Part shown: one piece after another, positions 8,810 to 17,077 of the stretch
Numbering within the stretch: the stretch's first letter is position 1
Layout of the letters: each line of letters opens with the position of its first letter
From: Leptolyngbyaceae cyanobacterium M33_DOE_097
GTDB lineage: Bacteria > Cyanobacteriota > Cyanobacteriia > Leptolyngbyales > Leptolyngbyaceae
DNA length: 37,051 nt
Reading direction: 5' to 3'
NCBI GenBank assembly: GCA_015296075.1
Contig: DVDV01000074.1
Span: 1-37,051, forward strand
Position numbers and translations under genes: made by a program
The notes under the pieces: generated by a model
What the model saw: the letters and a program-made list of their open reading frames with translations, nothing else
What the model was told of the DNA's origin: nothing
Database searches by the model: none

Positions 8810-9658
8810 ATGTCAAACGCGAATCACACTTTTTCTTCTGTTTACGGCCCTGTTAATTCGTGGCGATTTGGTCGATCGCTCGGCATTGACCCCATCGGCC
8901 CGGTTTCGACCTGTTCGTTTAACTGCGTTTATTGCCAACTAGGGGAGATTCAGCGCCAAAGTAGCGATCGCGAATTATTTATCTCCACCGAGCAAATACA
9001 ACGAGACTTGGCAAACTTTATCCTTTGGGATATTGATGTTGTAACGGTGAGTGGCAGTGGTGAGCCAACCCTGGCTTTGAATCTAGGTGAAATCTTGGCC
9101 TTGGCTAAAACCTTCACCCAAAAACCAACAGCCGTTTTAACGAATGGTAGCTTGCTAACTAATGCTCAAGTGCGAGCTGATTTAGCGGTGGCTGACCACG
9201 TTTCAGTTAAGATTGACGCTATTTCACCGAATCGGTTCCAACGCATCAATCGGCCCATGGCAGGGGTAGAGCCGTGGGAAATCTGGACGGGTTTGCAAGA
9301 TCTACGACAAGAATACCGGGGCGTTTTAGCCATTCAAACCATGCTGCTTTCAGCCTGGAATGAACAAGAACAAGCTGATTACATCGCGCTTTTACAAGAA
9401 TTAATGCCCGATGAGGTACAACTCAACACTCCAACCCGACCTAAACCCCTCGCTCCAACAATGGATGCACGTGGCAACCATACCCCAACTGAGCGGCCTT
9501 ACCCGGTGCAATCGTTAAAGCCAGTTGCTCAAGAAGTGTTGCAAGCTTTTGGCGATCGGATTCGGGCAGTGACAGGCATTGCAGTTCGTTATCCCCACGT
9601 ACCACTTATGTCTCAGCAACCGATGGTCGTGCATCGTCGAGTTGAAGTAGAAGTGTAA
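8810..9658 (+). CDS. Radical SAM protein, COG0731 (TYW1/wyosine-related) type
   Basis: A 282-residue radical SAM enzyme. The 4Fe-4S motif CxxxCxxC is at Cys35, Cys39 and Cys42 (STCSFNCVYCQLG), preceded by the family sequence YGPVNSWRFGRSLGIDPIGP. The SAM-contacting GE motif is visible as SGSGEPTL. The C-terminal third (about 200-282) is less conserved. COG0731 proteins are distantly related to TYW1, which makes wyosine bases in archaeal and eukaryal tRNA-Phe, but bacteria do not make wyosine and the substrate of bacterial members is not known to me. The gene ends 22 bp before the T7 repeat that flanks the insertion sequence, so its own terminator may have been altered by that insertion. Confidence 0.88.
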   Translation: MSNANHTFSSVYGPVNSWRFGRSLGIDPIGPVSTCSFNCVYCQLGEIQRQSSDRELFISTEQIQRDLANFILWDIDVVTVSGSGEPTLALNLGEILALAKTFTQKPTAVLTNGSLLTNAQVRADLAVADHVSVKIDAISPNRFQRINRPMAGVEPWEIWTGLQDLRQEYRGVLAIQTMLLSAWNEQEQADYIALLQELMPDEVQLNTPTRPKPLAPTMDARGNHTPTERPYPVQSLKPVAQEVLQAFGDRIRAVTGIAVRYPHVPLMSQQPMVVHRRVEVEV

Positions 9659-9680
9659 CTGCTTTCTGCTGTTCGCCCTA

Positions 9681-9687
9681 TTTTTTT
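9681..9687. repeat. Left T7 direct repeat, candidate target-site duplication
   Basis: Seven T residues directly abut the left inverted repeat, and the same seven-T run abuts the right one at 11378-11384. On the outer side the flanks differ (A on the left, C on the right). This fits a 7-bp target duplication, though a homopolymer is weak evidence for exact length. Confidence 0.5.
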
Positions 9688-9712
9688 CTAGGACGGCAAA
9701 GCTAACTGGTGA
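9688..9712 (+). repeat. IS terminal inverted repeat, left
   Basis: The first bases are CTAGGACGGCAAAGCTA. It differs from the right copy at positions 6, 18 and 23 of 25, and includes the transposase stop codon. Confidence 0.85.
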
Positions 9713-10311
9713 GCCTTCTGCTCCAGGTCAGCTAAATAAGCTGCCGGGGAACGACGAAATAGGCGTTGTCGATTGCGCTTGTGTTGGTAACCCTTGAGTT
9801 CAGTCCGAAGGGATTGCCACTCTGTCGTGGAAACCGTTGCCAGATCGGCTGCGCTGAAGGAACGGGTTTGAGTGGCAAGAGCGGCCACAATCTGAACCGA
9901 ACCTCGCACCACCACCGACGCTGGGGCCACTTTGCGTCCGGTGCAACGACGCTGGTGATGTCGCCAGCGACCAAACAGTTGCTCCAAGTCGTTATTGGTT
10001 CTGGGCAATGCTTCGATGTCATAGCAATGAAACAACCCCGGGGCATAACTGCGGGTGACTTTTAGGAAGTGTTCTACGCCAGAGGCTAAACTGGCGGCCT
10101 GCTGTTTGCAGTTCTCCATCGTTTGCAGTAATTGCTCAAACTGCTGACGCACCTGTCGTCCATCCACCTTCAAGTCATTGTCCAGAATCGTGGCGGCTTG
10201 ATGCACCCAATCGAAGACCGTGGCAACGGGTTCAAACAAGGGTGCGGTTTGCTCCAACGCTTTCGAGAGCGTCTGTTTTAGCTGGTTCAACGGCTTGGCT
10301 AACCCCCTTTT
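9688..10311 (-). CDS. Transposase, C-terminal part (frame B, reached by -1 shift)
   Basis: This frame continues the transposase after the split. It is open from the A6G5 tract (10311) to TAG at 9690-9688; an upstream TAA at 10314-10312 limits it. A -1 shift at the A run joins it smoothly to the N-terminal frame, giving ...RVDKK then RGLAKPLNQLKQTL and a total of about 535 residues. It holds the third catalytic acid of the DDE triad in PRTNNDLEQLFGRWRHHQRR (Glu103 counting from the TTG codon at 10290). The C-terminus is rich in Arg and Gln. Without the shift this part could be made only from the TTG codon at 10290, which has no good ribosome-binding site, so it is probably inactive alone. Confidence 0.75.
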   Translation of the reverse strand, partial: KRGLAKPLNQLKQTLSKALEQTAPLFEPVATVFDWVHQAATILDNDLKVDGRQVRQQFEQLLQTMENCKQQAASLASGVEHFLKVTRSYAPGLFHCYDIEALPRTNNDLEQLFGRWRHHQRRCTGRKVAPASVVVRGSVQIVAALATQTRSFSAADLATVSTTEWQSLRTELKGYQHKRNRQRLFRRSPAAYLADLEQKAHQLALPS

Positions 10312-11288
10312 TTATCCACTCGTTCTAAACTGTGGTCAATCGCACTGAGTCGTTGGTGTAAGGTTAACCCTGCTGCATCCAACGGTGGATAGCCATCATC
10401 GGTGAGAGCAGCACGGACGGCTTGGCAGTAACCTTCCAGCACCTCCTTGCAGGCATCATCCGCTTCCTTGCAGGTCTCTCGTTCCAGTTTCCGTACCCCC
10501 CGCACCCGTTTTTTCAGTTCTTTTTTCGCATGACGGTCGGCCTCATAAATCGGTTTGGCGGCTTCCCGTAAATAGTGAAAATGACACAACCCATGAGCGG
10601 TTTCAGGCAGAGCTGTGTCTACGGCTTTACGAATCGACACTTGTCCATCACTGACCACACCCGCAATCGGCACGTCCAACTTTTGTCTCACCTCCACCAA
10701 CAGGGGAACTAGATCTGCACTACTAGAGGATAACAAGGGCCTTGCCAGCAAAATTTCACCACTGATGACCTCTCGAATCACCCATAACACTTCATGTCCA
10801 ACTTGCGGTTGTAACCCGTCAATCGCTAAAATCACCTGCGATTGTTGCGCGATAATGTTCCCGATTCGCTCGATGTTACCCATCTCGAGCGAGACCAATT
10901 CGTCGTAACGAGCTAGCAGATTACTCACCGTGCGTTCACTCACACTCACACCTCGAGCCTGTAGAACCTGATGGATTTGGGCCACACTCCGATGCTCTTG
11001 GTAGCGCAAACCTCCGACTAAAGCAATTACATCCAAGCCAAACTCATGCTGCGGTAAGGCCCACTTCCCTTCGGCTTCTGGTCGATACGGTTGGCCGTAC
11101 CGCTCACATTCGGGCGTCGCACACCGTCTCACTTTCAGTCGCAACTGCACCACCCCTTCCAGTGTGCGCACCCGACGAACGTTGTCATATTTATTCCACA
11201 TCCATCCTCCACACCAAGGGCACCTTTGCTGGATGCATTCCAAGACTTCCTCCCGGGTAACTTCTGGTTGCGGAGTGCGTCTGACCAT
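10299..11288 (-). CDS. Transposase, N-terminal part (frame A)
   Basis: This 329-residue frame starts at an ATG with GAGG 8 bases upstream. It begins with a zinc-ribbon-like domain (Cys23, Cys26, Cys56, Cys61) and a helix-turn-helix-like segment (about 95-125, RSVAQIHQVLQARGVSVSERTVSNLL). The RNase H-like catalytic core follows, with Asp157 (ILAIDGLQ) and Asp214 (GVVSDGQVSIRKAV), then CHFHYLREAAK as in MULE/ISL3-type transposases. It ends in VDKKGG-stop just after the A6G5 tract, before the third catalytic acid, so the protein from this frame alone should not be able to transpose. Either a recoding event joins it to frame B or a single-base loss in the homopolymer has broken it. Confidence 0.85.
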   Translation of the reverse strand: MVRRTPQPEVTREEVLECIQQRCPWCGGWMWNKYDNVRRVRTLEGVVQLRLKVRRCATPECERYGQPYRPEAEGKWALPQHEFGLDVIALVGGLRYQEHRSVAQIHQVLQARGVSVSERTVSNLLARYDELVSLEMGNIERIGNIIAQQSQVILAIDGLQPQVGHEVLWVIREVISGEILLARPLLSSSSADLVPLLVEVRQKLDVPIAGVVSDGQVSIRKAVDTALPETAHGLCHFHYLREAAKPIYEADRHAKKELKKRVRGVRKLERETCKEADDACKEVLEGYCQAVRAALTDDGYPPLDAAGLTLHQRLSAIDHSLERVDKKGG

Positions 11289-11352
11289 CTTGTTTACCTC
11301 ACCCTGCTCTAATTCATGGCTCTGAGCCTAGCCTATCGAATTTCTCCCTCCT

Positions 11353-11377
11353 TCTCCAGCTAGCTTTGCCGCCCTAG
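11353..11377 (-). repeat. IS terminal inverted repeat, right
   Basis: Reading inward on the minus strand it begins CTAGGGCGGCAAAGCTA; 22 of 25 positions match the left end. It lies about 65 bp upstream of the transposase start. Confidence 0.85.
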
Positions 11378-11384
11378 TTTTTTT
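11378..11384. repeat. Right T7 direct repeat, candidate target-site duplication
   Basis: Seven T residues directly outside the right inverted repeat, matching 9681-9687. Confidence 0.5.
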
Positions 11385-12233
11385 CAATTTTGACAGTCAC
11401 AGCTCAACGACAGCGGCTTAATCACGCCCTTGTGCATAACAAACCTGACACAGCGATCGCTTGCATCCACCTGCGCTTGATGCGCGTAATTATTTAATTC
11501 TCGTTCAAGTGGTCTGTCAAGCCAACTTTGCCAGGTAGAGAAAACGAATGACCAATAACGAATGGCTCAGTCACTACTGACCCTGTAAAGTTCGTTTGGT
11601 GAACTACTAGAAAGGAGAGTTGAACCGAAAACGTCAGCAGATGAAAGTGGGAATGGCGTCTCTACCTATAGTTGCATTACTACTTCCTCAATTCTTCATC
11701 CTTAAGTAAAGACCTTATATCCCTAAAGAAAATTTCCGGGCTTGCTTTATCTAACTTTGGATAGGTCAGAAGTTGCAAATTCTGTATTAACCTCCAGGAA
11801 AGGAGTTGGTCGTGTATCTGGTCACTTGAGCAAATAATTTGAGCAACCAGAAAACCTGTGAAACCTAGAACCGATTTTTGCGTCTAGTCAGATATACAGA
11901 GATTCAAACAATACCTGTTTAGAATTTCAGCAATCCTTACCAGGGTAAAAGAATCAGAGTTTGCGATTTTGGGAATGGAGACCCACCCAGGTGTATTCAA
12001 ACCTGAGAGTGTCGCCCCCACTTGCTTCCCACCTGAGATGTCATTATGCTTGGAAAAATCAAAACCCAATTCCCTGTTTGGCTCTATCTGAATCAGCCCC
12101 TGTTTCAACCCCACTCCAACACAATCCTCAACCCCCGTCGTTTTTGGTATCGCTATCGGGTCAGCCTTCTAGAGCGTTGTCTGTCTAAAGCATGTCCTTC
12201 TAAAGACTATCGTTAGATATTACTGATGTGGGC

Positions 12234-12257
12234 ACAAGAGTTTAATTAAACTCTTGT
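12234..12257. repeat. Perfect 24-bp palindrome
   Basis: Both halves read ACAAGAGTTTAA, centred on TTAATTAA. With no loop bases it is more like a dimeric protein-binding site or cruciform than a terminator, and no T-run follows on either strand. No adjacent gene start explains it. Confidence 0.6.
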
Positions 12258-12340
12258 ATTGATAAATAGGTTGCTTTGTGCGATCGCTTCCATAGACTAA
12301 GAAGCAAGTGCAACTGAGCATCCGCCATATAGATTCAGAG

Positions 12341-12373
12341 TAGAGCTGGTAGATTTATCTTCTGCCAGCTCTA
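12341..12373. ncRNA. Strong stem-loop, possible RNA element
   Basis: TAGAGCTGG (12341-12349) pairs with CCAGCTCTA (12365-12373). The stem continues through a wobble and three further pairs to about 13 bp with a seven-base loop. The sequence after it (TTATCATTTG) is only weakly T-rich. It could be the 3' end of a small RNA or a palindromic repeat; the type call is tentative. Confidence 0.3.
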
Positions 12374-12797
12374 TTATCATTTGAAGACAATTTGATCTTA
12401 TGTAAATAAGTTAATAATTTTGGTTAAGAAGAAAAACTAATTTTTATCAAAGTCTTGCTTAGAGATAATTCTCCACATCGTCATTTTCTTCAAAAAACAT
12501 GGCAAAAAGCCTACTTGTTTTGAATATTTAGTTGATTTAAATACAAATAAGCAGCAAGAAAAGTGATCATTTGGCTATCTGTTGCTGAAAATTTATCAGT
12601 CAGATTAACAACCTCACAAAAATGTCAGATTGATCAAAAAGAGTAGCTCCCAAAGATTTTGCAGACAGATTTTTAAGCGAAGTAGACAGTTTAAATCGCA
12701 GGCTACCAAAAGTTCCAGAAAAGTATTCTAACGAATGTTTCCTGGTAAGCAACGGATGATTCTAAGCGATTACTTGGCAGCCTTGCCACAATAGACG

Positions 12798-12824
12798 AAA
12801 CCTCCCTCGTCTAAACGAGAGAGG
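12798..12824 (-). terminator. Terminator of sigC
   Basis: On the minus strand CCTCTCTCGT and ACGAGGGAGG form a 10-bp stem (one wobble pair) with a TTAG loop, followed by TTT. It lies about 30 bp after the sigC stop codon. Confidence 0.65.
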
Positions 12825-12854
12825 CAACAAGCTAGAGGAGCTTCACAAGTTGAA

Positions 12855-14102
12855 TTAGCTGAGCGACTCCAGATAGTCACGAATACGATTACGACGCTTG
12901 GGCTGACGGAGCTTTTGCAACGCTTTCGCTTCGATCTGCCGCACCCGCTCACGCGAGAGATCAAGAGCGCGTCCAATTTCTGCTAGCGAATAGGGGTGCC
13001 CATCAGAACCCAGACCAAACCGCATTTGAATTACATCTCGCTCGCGGCTGGTAAGGTCAGCCAGCAGTTGCAGCAAGTCACGTCGGAGTGCTTCCCGCAT
13101 CAACGTATCTTCAGGGGATACATCATCAGTCTCCAGCAGATCGCCCAACTCGGTATCCTTCTCTTTCCCAACTTTGGTTTCGAGAGAGACTGATCGCGGC
13201 ACCCGCAACAGGACTTCGCGCACTTGGGGAGCGGTCATTTCCAGCTCTCTTGCAATATCTTCAATCGAGGCCGTACGCCCCTTTTCTTGAGAGATCTTGC
13301 GTTGAGCTTTTTTAATCTTGTTGAGCTTTTCGGTGATGTGAACTGGAAGCCGAATCGTGCGGCTCTGAGTGGCGATCGCGCGGGTAATGCCCTGGCGAAT
13401 CCACCAGTAGGCGTAGGTGCTGAAGCGATAGCCCTTCGTGGGGTCAAACTTCTCGACCGCACGCTCCAAGCCCAGTGTACCTTCTTGAATCAGGTCGAGC
13501 AGTTCTAAACCACGGTTTTGATACTTTTTCGCCACCGACACAACCAGACGCAGGTTCGCCTTAATCATGTGTTCCTTTGCCCGAATCCCTTCATTTTGAA
13601 GGTTTTCTAGCTTTTCGACTGCTAAACCTGCCAACTCGGCCCAGCGGCGTTTACCTTCAGCTAATTTTGGCTTGAGATCAGCGATTTCAACACCCGCATC
13701 ATTTGCCCAACGTTGTAAAGAAGGACGGTGTCCCAAGTGAGAGGTAAGGCGATCGTGAACTTCGATCAAGTGAACATAATCACGCAGAATACCGCCTTCG
13801 GCTTCGGCCGCCTCACTTCTGAGTTGCAGCAAGCTCATGTAACGTTGAACACATTGGGCTTCTGCAACTTCTTCGTCACGCCCCAAAAGACGGACGCGAC
13901 CAATTTCTTGTAAGTAGAGACGAACCAAGTCAGTTGTACGGCGATTTGAACTTTGGGGCTGACCTATTTCATCCGATAAGTCGAGGTCAAGACTGATCAA
14001 ATCACTAACATCTGGCTCGTCGCCATTCATGTCAGGCTGTACGTTTTCGGCGTACAGGGACTGATCAAATTCTACTTCTGCGAAAAATGATTGTGCAGGC
14101 AT
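12855..14102 (-). CDS. sigC: Group 2 RNA polymerase sigma factor SigC
   Basis: A 415-residue sigma70-family protein. It has region 1.2 (about 55-90, RRTTDLVRLYLQEIGRVRLLGRDEEV), region 2 with the -10-recognition helix (about 175-250, IKANLRLVVSVAKKY, GLELLDLIQEGTLGLERAVEKFD, YRFSTYAYWWIRQGITRAI), region 3 (about 255-330) and region 4 with the -35 helix-turn-helix (about 350-405, LTSRERDVIQMRFGLG, SLAEIGRALDLSRERVRQIEAKAL). It lacks the long N-terminal extension of the principal SigA. The N-terminus MPAQSFFAEV, the length and the spacing fit SigC, which in studied cyanobacteria acts in stress and nutrient responses; I judge SigC over SigB/SigD/SigE from memory of family sequences. It is followed by its own terminator. 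The 5' untranslated region contains a GTGCCC/GGGCAC hairpin (14153-14169). Confidence 0.88.
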   Translation of the reverse strand: MPAQSFFAEVEFDQSLYAENVQPDMNGDEPDVSDLISLDLDLSDEIGQPQSSNRRTTDLVRLYLQEIGRVRLLGRDEEVAEAQCVQRYMSLLQLRSEAAEAEGGILRDYVHLIEVHDRLTSHLGHRPSLQRWANDAGVEIADLKPKLAEGKRRWAELAGLAVEKLENLQNEGIRAKEHMIKANLRLVVSVAKKYQNRGLELLDLIQEGTLGLERAVEKFDPTKGYRFSTYAYWWIRQGITRAIATQSRTIRLPVHITEKLNKIKKAQRKISQEKGRTASIEDIARELEMTAPQVREVLLRVPRSVSLETKVGKEKDTELGDLLETDDVSPEDTLMREALRRDLLQLLADLTSRERDVIQMRFGLGSDGHPYSLAEIGRALDLSRERVRQIEAKALQKLRQPKRRNRIRDYLESLS

Positions 14103-14626
14103 AGGGCATCTGTAGTTGCGTGAGTAAGCTTCTGTAGCTGCTTGCTTGTAGTGTGCCCAGAACGGGCACCAAAAAGAACAAGACTTAAATTTTGTCGTTG
14201 CTAATTGCTTTTAAGGCTTTCTAGGTTTCTCAAGCGTTATCAGGACAACATCCCGATCCGGTCATCAAGGATGTGAGCAAGCGTCTTAATTTTTCAGCCG
14301 AATCAAGGGAAATAATCAAACGGGAAACACGTAGCGCAATGTTTTTAGCTGCCGTCAGTATAAAAACAAGTCTTATTACTTGTTGTGACTCGTATCATTA
14401 CGCTGAGTTAATCTACATCACTAATAGTCTGTTTTCCTGATAAGTAGAGAAGTATCTCCCGAACTTCACTGAGTCTTCGCAAATTCTTCTTAAGAATTTT
14501 GATGAACCCTACCGGAATTTGGGAATGAATGAATAGACAATCAAATAGATATCAGGGTTTGCTGGATGTTTTCTTACGTGATTTTGCTTTAAAGCACGCT
14601 TTCGCAAAAATTTTGGAAAAAGGGTT
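14103..14626. other. Divergent control region between sigC and a TPR gene
   Basis: About 520 bp holding the promoters of sigC (minus) and the TPR gene (plus). A hairpin GTGCCC/GGGCAC (14153-14158 and 14164-14169) would lie in the sigC leader, and AACAAG/CTTGTT (about 14366-14385) is a second inverted repeat. No gene is seen. Confidence 0.4.
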
Positions 14627-15406
14627 ATGAAGTTAAGCCATATTGTTGGTTTGGTTGTTAGTTCTGTTCTCATTGGTATCAATCCAACGATCGCCCAAGA
14701 TTTTCGCGACTTGCAAGCGCAGGGGCGAGCAGCGATGACACAACAACAGTACGCTGAGGCTGAAACCATCTGGCGTAAAGTGATTGAACTGGCTCCTCAA
14801 AATGCTGATGCGCAAATAAGTCTGTGCGAAAGCCTCTGGCGACAAATCAAAACAGATGAAGCGATCGCCACCTGTCAACAAGCGATCGCGATTGATCCTC
14901 AATCTGCAGATGCCTACACCAACTTAGGCGTTGCTTTTCGGCAGAAGGGTCAACCCGAAACAGCAACCGAAGCCTTTCACAAAGCGATCGAGCTAGACGA
15001 CAAAGCGGTGCGGGCCTACAACGGTTTAGGCACAGTACTCAACGACCAGGGCAGGCTAGAAGAAGCGATTTTGGTTTACCGCAAAGCGGTGGAAATTGAT
15101 CCAAATTTTTCGCTGGGCTACAACAATTTAGGCAACGCTCTGCGCCAACTCAATCGGTTAGAAGATGCGATTTTGGCTTATAAACGTTGCCTCAAGCTAC
15201 CTGACCAGCCTGCAACGCCTGCGAGTAGTCACGCTTTAGCTTATACGGGGATGGGCATGGCACTACAAACCCAAGGTAAGCTCAAAGAGGCGATCGCCCA
15301 ATACAAAGCGGCATTAGCCATCAGCCCCAACTATAGCGTTGCTCAAGCTCGCCTCAAACAAGCCGAAGAAGCATTGGCAGAAGACCAGGCATCACCTCGC
15401 TCCTAG
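14627..15406 (+). CDS. Secreted TPR-repeat protein (259 aa)
   Basis: The protein starts with a signal peptide (MKLSHIVGLVVSSVLIGINPTIAQ, cleavage predicted after TIA or AQ near residue 24) and is then built almost wholly of tetratricopeptide repeats. At least five 34-residue units are readable, with the typical G-Y-A-A-P pattern: AAMTQQQYAEAETIWRKVIELAP, LGVAFRQKGQPETATEAFHKAIELD, LGTVLNDQGRLEEAILVYRKAVEIDP, LGNALRQLNRLEDAILAYKRCL and MGMALQTQGKLKEAIAQYKAALAISP. TPR arrays are protein-protein interaction scaffolds; partner and process are unknown. It should be periplasmic or membrane-associated. The gene stands alone, divergent from sigC; an inverted repeat about 70 bp downstream may end its transcript. 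Confidence 0.88.
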   Translation: MKLSHIVGLVVSSVLIGINPTIAQDFRDLQAQGRAAMTQQQYAEAETIWRKVIELAPQNADAQISLCESLWRQIKTDEAIATCQQAIAIDPQSADAYTNLGVAFRQKGQPETATEAFHKAIELDDKAVRAYNGLGTVLNDQGRLEEAILVYRKAVEIDPNFSLGYNNLGNALRQLNRLEDAILAYKRCLKLPDQPATPASSHALAYTGMGMALQTQGKLKEAIAQYKAALAISPNYSVAQARLKQAEEALAEDQASPRS

Positions 15407-15474
15407 GTGGTCGAGCGCGACTCACATTCGTCATTTCTCGCGGCAAAAGGAACGGCTTTCAAACAAAATCCTTC

Positions 15475-15517
15475 TAAGTGGCTCAAAAGTCTGTAGTAGA
15501 AGGGGTTGAGCCACTTA
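15475..15517 (+). terminator. Long stem-loop downstream of TPR gene
   Basis: TAAGTGGCTCAA and TTGAGCCACTTA are perfect 12-bp arms around a 19-base loop. No T-run follows, so it may stabilise the 3' end or act as a factor-dependent terminator. Confidence 0.45.
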
Positions 15518-15941
15518 ACGAAACGAATCGACCCGACTTTAGCACGACAAAAGCGTCAAGCGGTTACAGAAAGCACCTAGAATGCTATCTCGGAGAAGAA
15601 AGATAGCGAGAAAGCAGAATGAACTGAAGTTAGACAAGCGCGATCGCGGGGTGTAGCCAAAATCTTTAGGTGCGCTTCACACATTTGCGCTGATTGATCC
15701 CAATCGGCTGCTTGCAAATTGCCATTCTCCTTTGCGATTAGCAGAGAGAAGCAATCCTAGCACCTGCCTAACACAGAGGGCCGCAGGCCAATGGAGGCGA
15801 GTTGTCAACCGCGATCAGTCAGGTACGTGGCATCTAAGTTAAAGGTTTCGCACTTTTTACCTGGTAAATGCGCTGTGTCAAGCTGCGTCGTCAAACTGCT
15901 TGCGCCCTTTCCTTTCCGTGATGTTCTAAAGGAGAAATGTT
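15518..15941. other. Leader/promoter region before ppa
   Basis: About 420 bp without a gene. A frame starting at 15791 overlaps the start of ppa in another frame and is not credible. The last 20 bases carry the ppa ribosome-binding site (AAAGGAG). No clear promoter was identified. Confidence 0.35.
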
Positions 15942-16457
15942 GTGGACTTAACCCGAATTCCGGCTCAACCCAAACCAGGTTTGCTAAACGTCCTGATCGA
16001 AATCCCTGGTGGTAGTAAAAATAAGTATGAGTTCGATAAGGACATCAACGCTTTTGCGCTGGATCGTGTGCTTTACGCCTCAGTCCAATACCCTTTTGAC
16101 TACGGCTTCGTACCCAACACCCTGGCAGATGACGGTGACCCGCTCGATGGCATGGTGATTATGGATCAGCCGACCTTTCCTGGATGCGTGATTACAGCTC
16201 GCCCAATCGGCATGCTAGAAATGATCGACGGGGGCGATCGCGATGAAAAAATCCTTTGTGTTCCTGACAAAGACCCACGTTATGCTCAAGTTAAGTCCCT
16301 TGCAGACATTGCTCCGCACCGCCTAGACGAAGTTGCCGAGTTTTTTAGAACTTACAAAAATTTAGAGAAGAAAGTGACCGAAATTTTAGGCTGGAAAGAT
16401 GTTGATCATGTTATGCCGCTCGTTGAGCAATGCATCAAAGCTGGCAGTGCCAAGTGA
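15942..16457 (+). CDS. ppa: Soluble inorganic pyrophosphatase
   Basis: This enzyme hydrolyses pyrophosphate to phosphate, pulling biosynthetic reactions forward, in the cytosol with Mg2+. The 171-residue length fits the family I (bacterial hexameric) enzyme. Visible signatures: [15 protein letters not shown] with the substrate-binding Lys and Glu, [11 protein letters not shown], and the metal-binding signature DGDPLDG (Asp64, Asp66, Asp69). Further on, [17 protein letters not shown] carries more metal-binding Asp residues. The start is GTG at 15942, chosen because AAAGGAG stands about 10 bases upstream and [10 protein letters not shown] is the usual cyanobacterial N-terminus. A terminator follows within 25 bp, so the gene is monocistronic. 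Confidence 0.97.
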   Translation: MDLTRIPAQPKPGLLNVLIEIPGGSKNKYEFDKDINAFALDRVLYASVQYPFDYGFVPNTLADDGDPLDGMVIMDQPTFPGCVITARPIGMLEMIDGGDRDEKILCVPDKDPRYAQVKSLADIAPHRLDEVAEFFRTYKNLEKKVTEILGWKDVDHVMPLVEQCIKAGSAK

Positions 16458-16478
16458 TCGATAGCGTAAGTTATCAGC

Positions 16479-16503
16479 GAGGCTCGGAAATTTTCTGAGC
16501 CTC
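16479..16503 (+). terminator. Terminator of ppa
   Basis: GAGGCTC and GAGCCTC form a 7-bp stem around an 11-base loop, followed by ATTTGT. The T-run is short but position and stem are right. Confidence 0.65.
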
Positions 16504-16669
16504 ATTTGTAATTAAAAGCGTTACATTATCTTTCAGTAGGACCCCCTTTTAGGGAAATATATTGACAAAGCGTGTTATTTAGCACAGAGTCAGGAATCAT
16601 CATCTTGGTGCAATCGAGAATGGGTGAAATCTACTGAACTGCTGCTCATTGAGGGAAATTGCTTGACAT

Positions 16670-17077
16670 ATGCAGCGCACACTGCTTTCCGCTAAGATCC
16701 ATAACTGTACCTTAACAGCTGCAAACCTTGACTATGTTGGCAGCATCGGCATTGATGCTACTTTGTTGCGTGCGGCGGGCATTCTACCTTATGAGCAGGT
16801 GCAAGTGGTCAACGTCTCTAATGGAGAGCGGCTCATCACCTACGCAATTTCTTCGCCAGCCAACTCTGGCGTAGTTGAGTTAAATGGGGCCGCCGCTCGC
16901 TTAGGAATGAAGGGCGATCGCGTCATCATCATGACCTATGCCCAACTTACTCCAGAGGAGCTAGAAAATTATTCACCAACCGTCGTGTTTGTTGATGAGC
17001 AAAACCGCTTGACTGAAGTTCGACAGTACACCGATTACCTAGAAGATGCACATCTGATTCGCAATGGCAAACCTTGA
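16670..17077 (+). CDS. panD: Aspartate 1-decarboxylase PanD
   Basis: PanD makes beta-alanine from L-aspartate for pantothenate and coenzyme A synthesis. It is made as a proenzyme that cleaves itself between Gly24 and Ser25 to create the catalytic pyruvoyl group; that site is visible in [10 protein letters not shown]. Other family residues present are Lys9 in LLSAKIH and the NGAAARL and [10 protein letters not shown] segments. Length 135 residues, close to the usual 120-140. The gene overlaps the next gene by 14 bp, so the two are probably translated together. Confidence 0.96.
   Translation: MQRTLLSAKIHNCTLTAANLDYVGSIGIDATLLRAAGILPYEQVQVVNVSNGERLITYAISSPANSGVVELNGAAARLGMKGDRVIIMTYAQLTPEELENYSPTVVFVDEQNRLTEVRQYTDYLEDAHLIRNGKP

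Larger units (their letters stand above)
9688..11377 (-). mobile_element. Complete insertion sequence, 1690 bp, split transposase frame
   Basis: The element is bounded by 25-bp terminal inverted repeats matching at 22 of 25 positions (9688-9712 and 11353-11377; outermost bases CTAGG) and is flanked by T7 on both sides. It carries one minus-strand transposase in two overlapping frames that together supply a zinc-ribbon N-terminus and a DDE catalytic triad. The transposase stop codon TAG lies inside the outermost bases of the left inverted repeat, so the gene runs to the very end of the element. It sits between the radical SAM gene and a gene-free stretch, not inside a recognisable gene. The family is uncertain: ISL3-like or another MULE-type DDE group is my best guess. 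Confidence 0.85.
11385..12797. other. Long gene-poor region (about 1.4 kb)
   Basis: No frame here has both a credible start and protein-like composition. The best candidates (11884-12114 minus, 11961-12188 plus) overlap each other and show no family resemblance. Two strong palindromes stand out (12234-12257 and 12341-12373). The part from about 12380 to 12760 is AT-rich. It may hold a non-coding RNA, decayed genes or the long 3' region of the insertion target; nothing specific can be named. Confidence 0.4.

Noticed and set aside
11884-12114. 76-codon minus-strand frame in the gene-poor region
   Set aside because: Overlaps a comparable plus-strand frame, shows no recognisable motif, and has no convincing start site.
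15791-16015. Frame overlapping the start of ppa
   Set aside because: It runs into ppa in a different frame, and ppa is certain.
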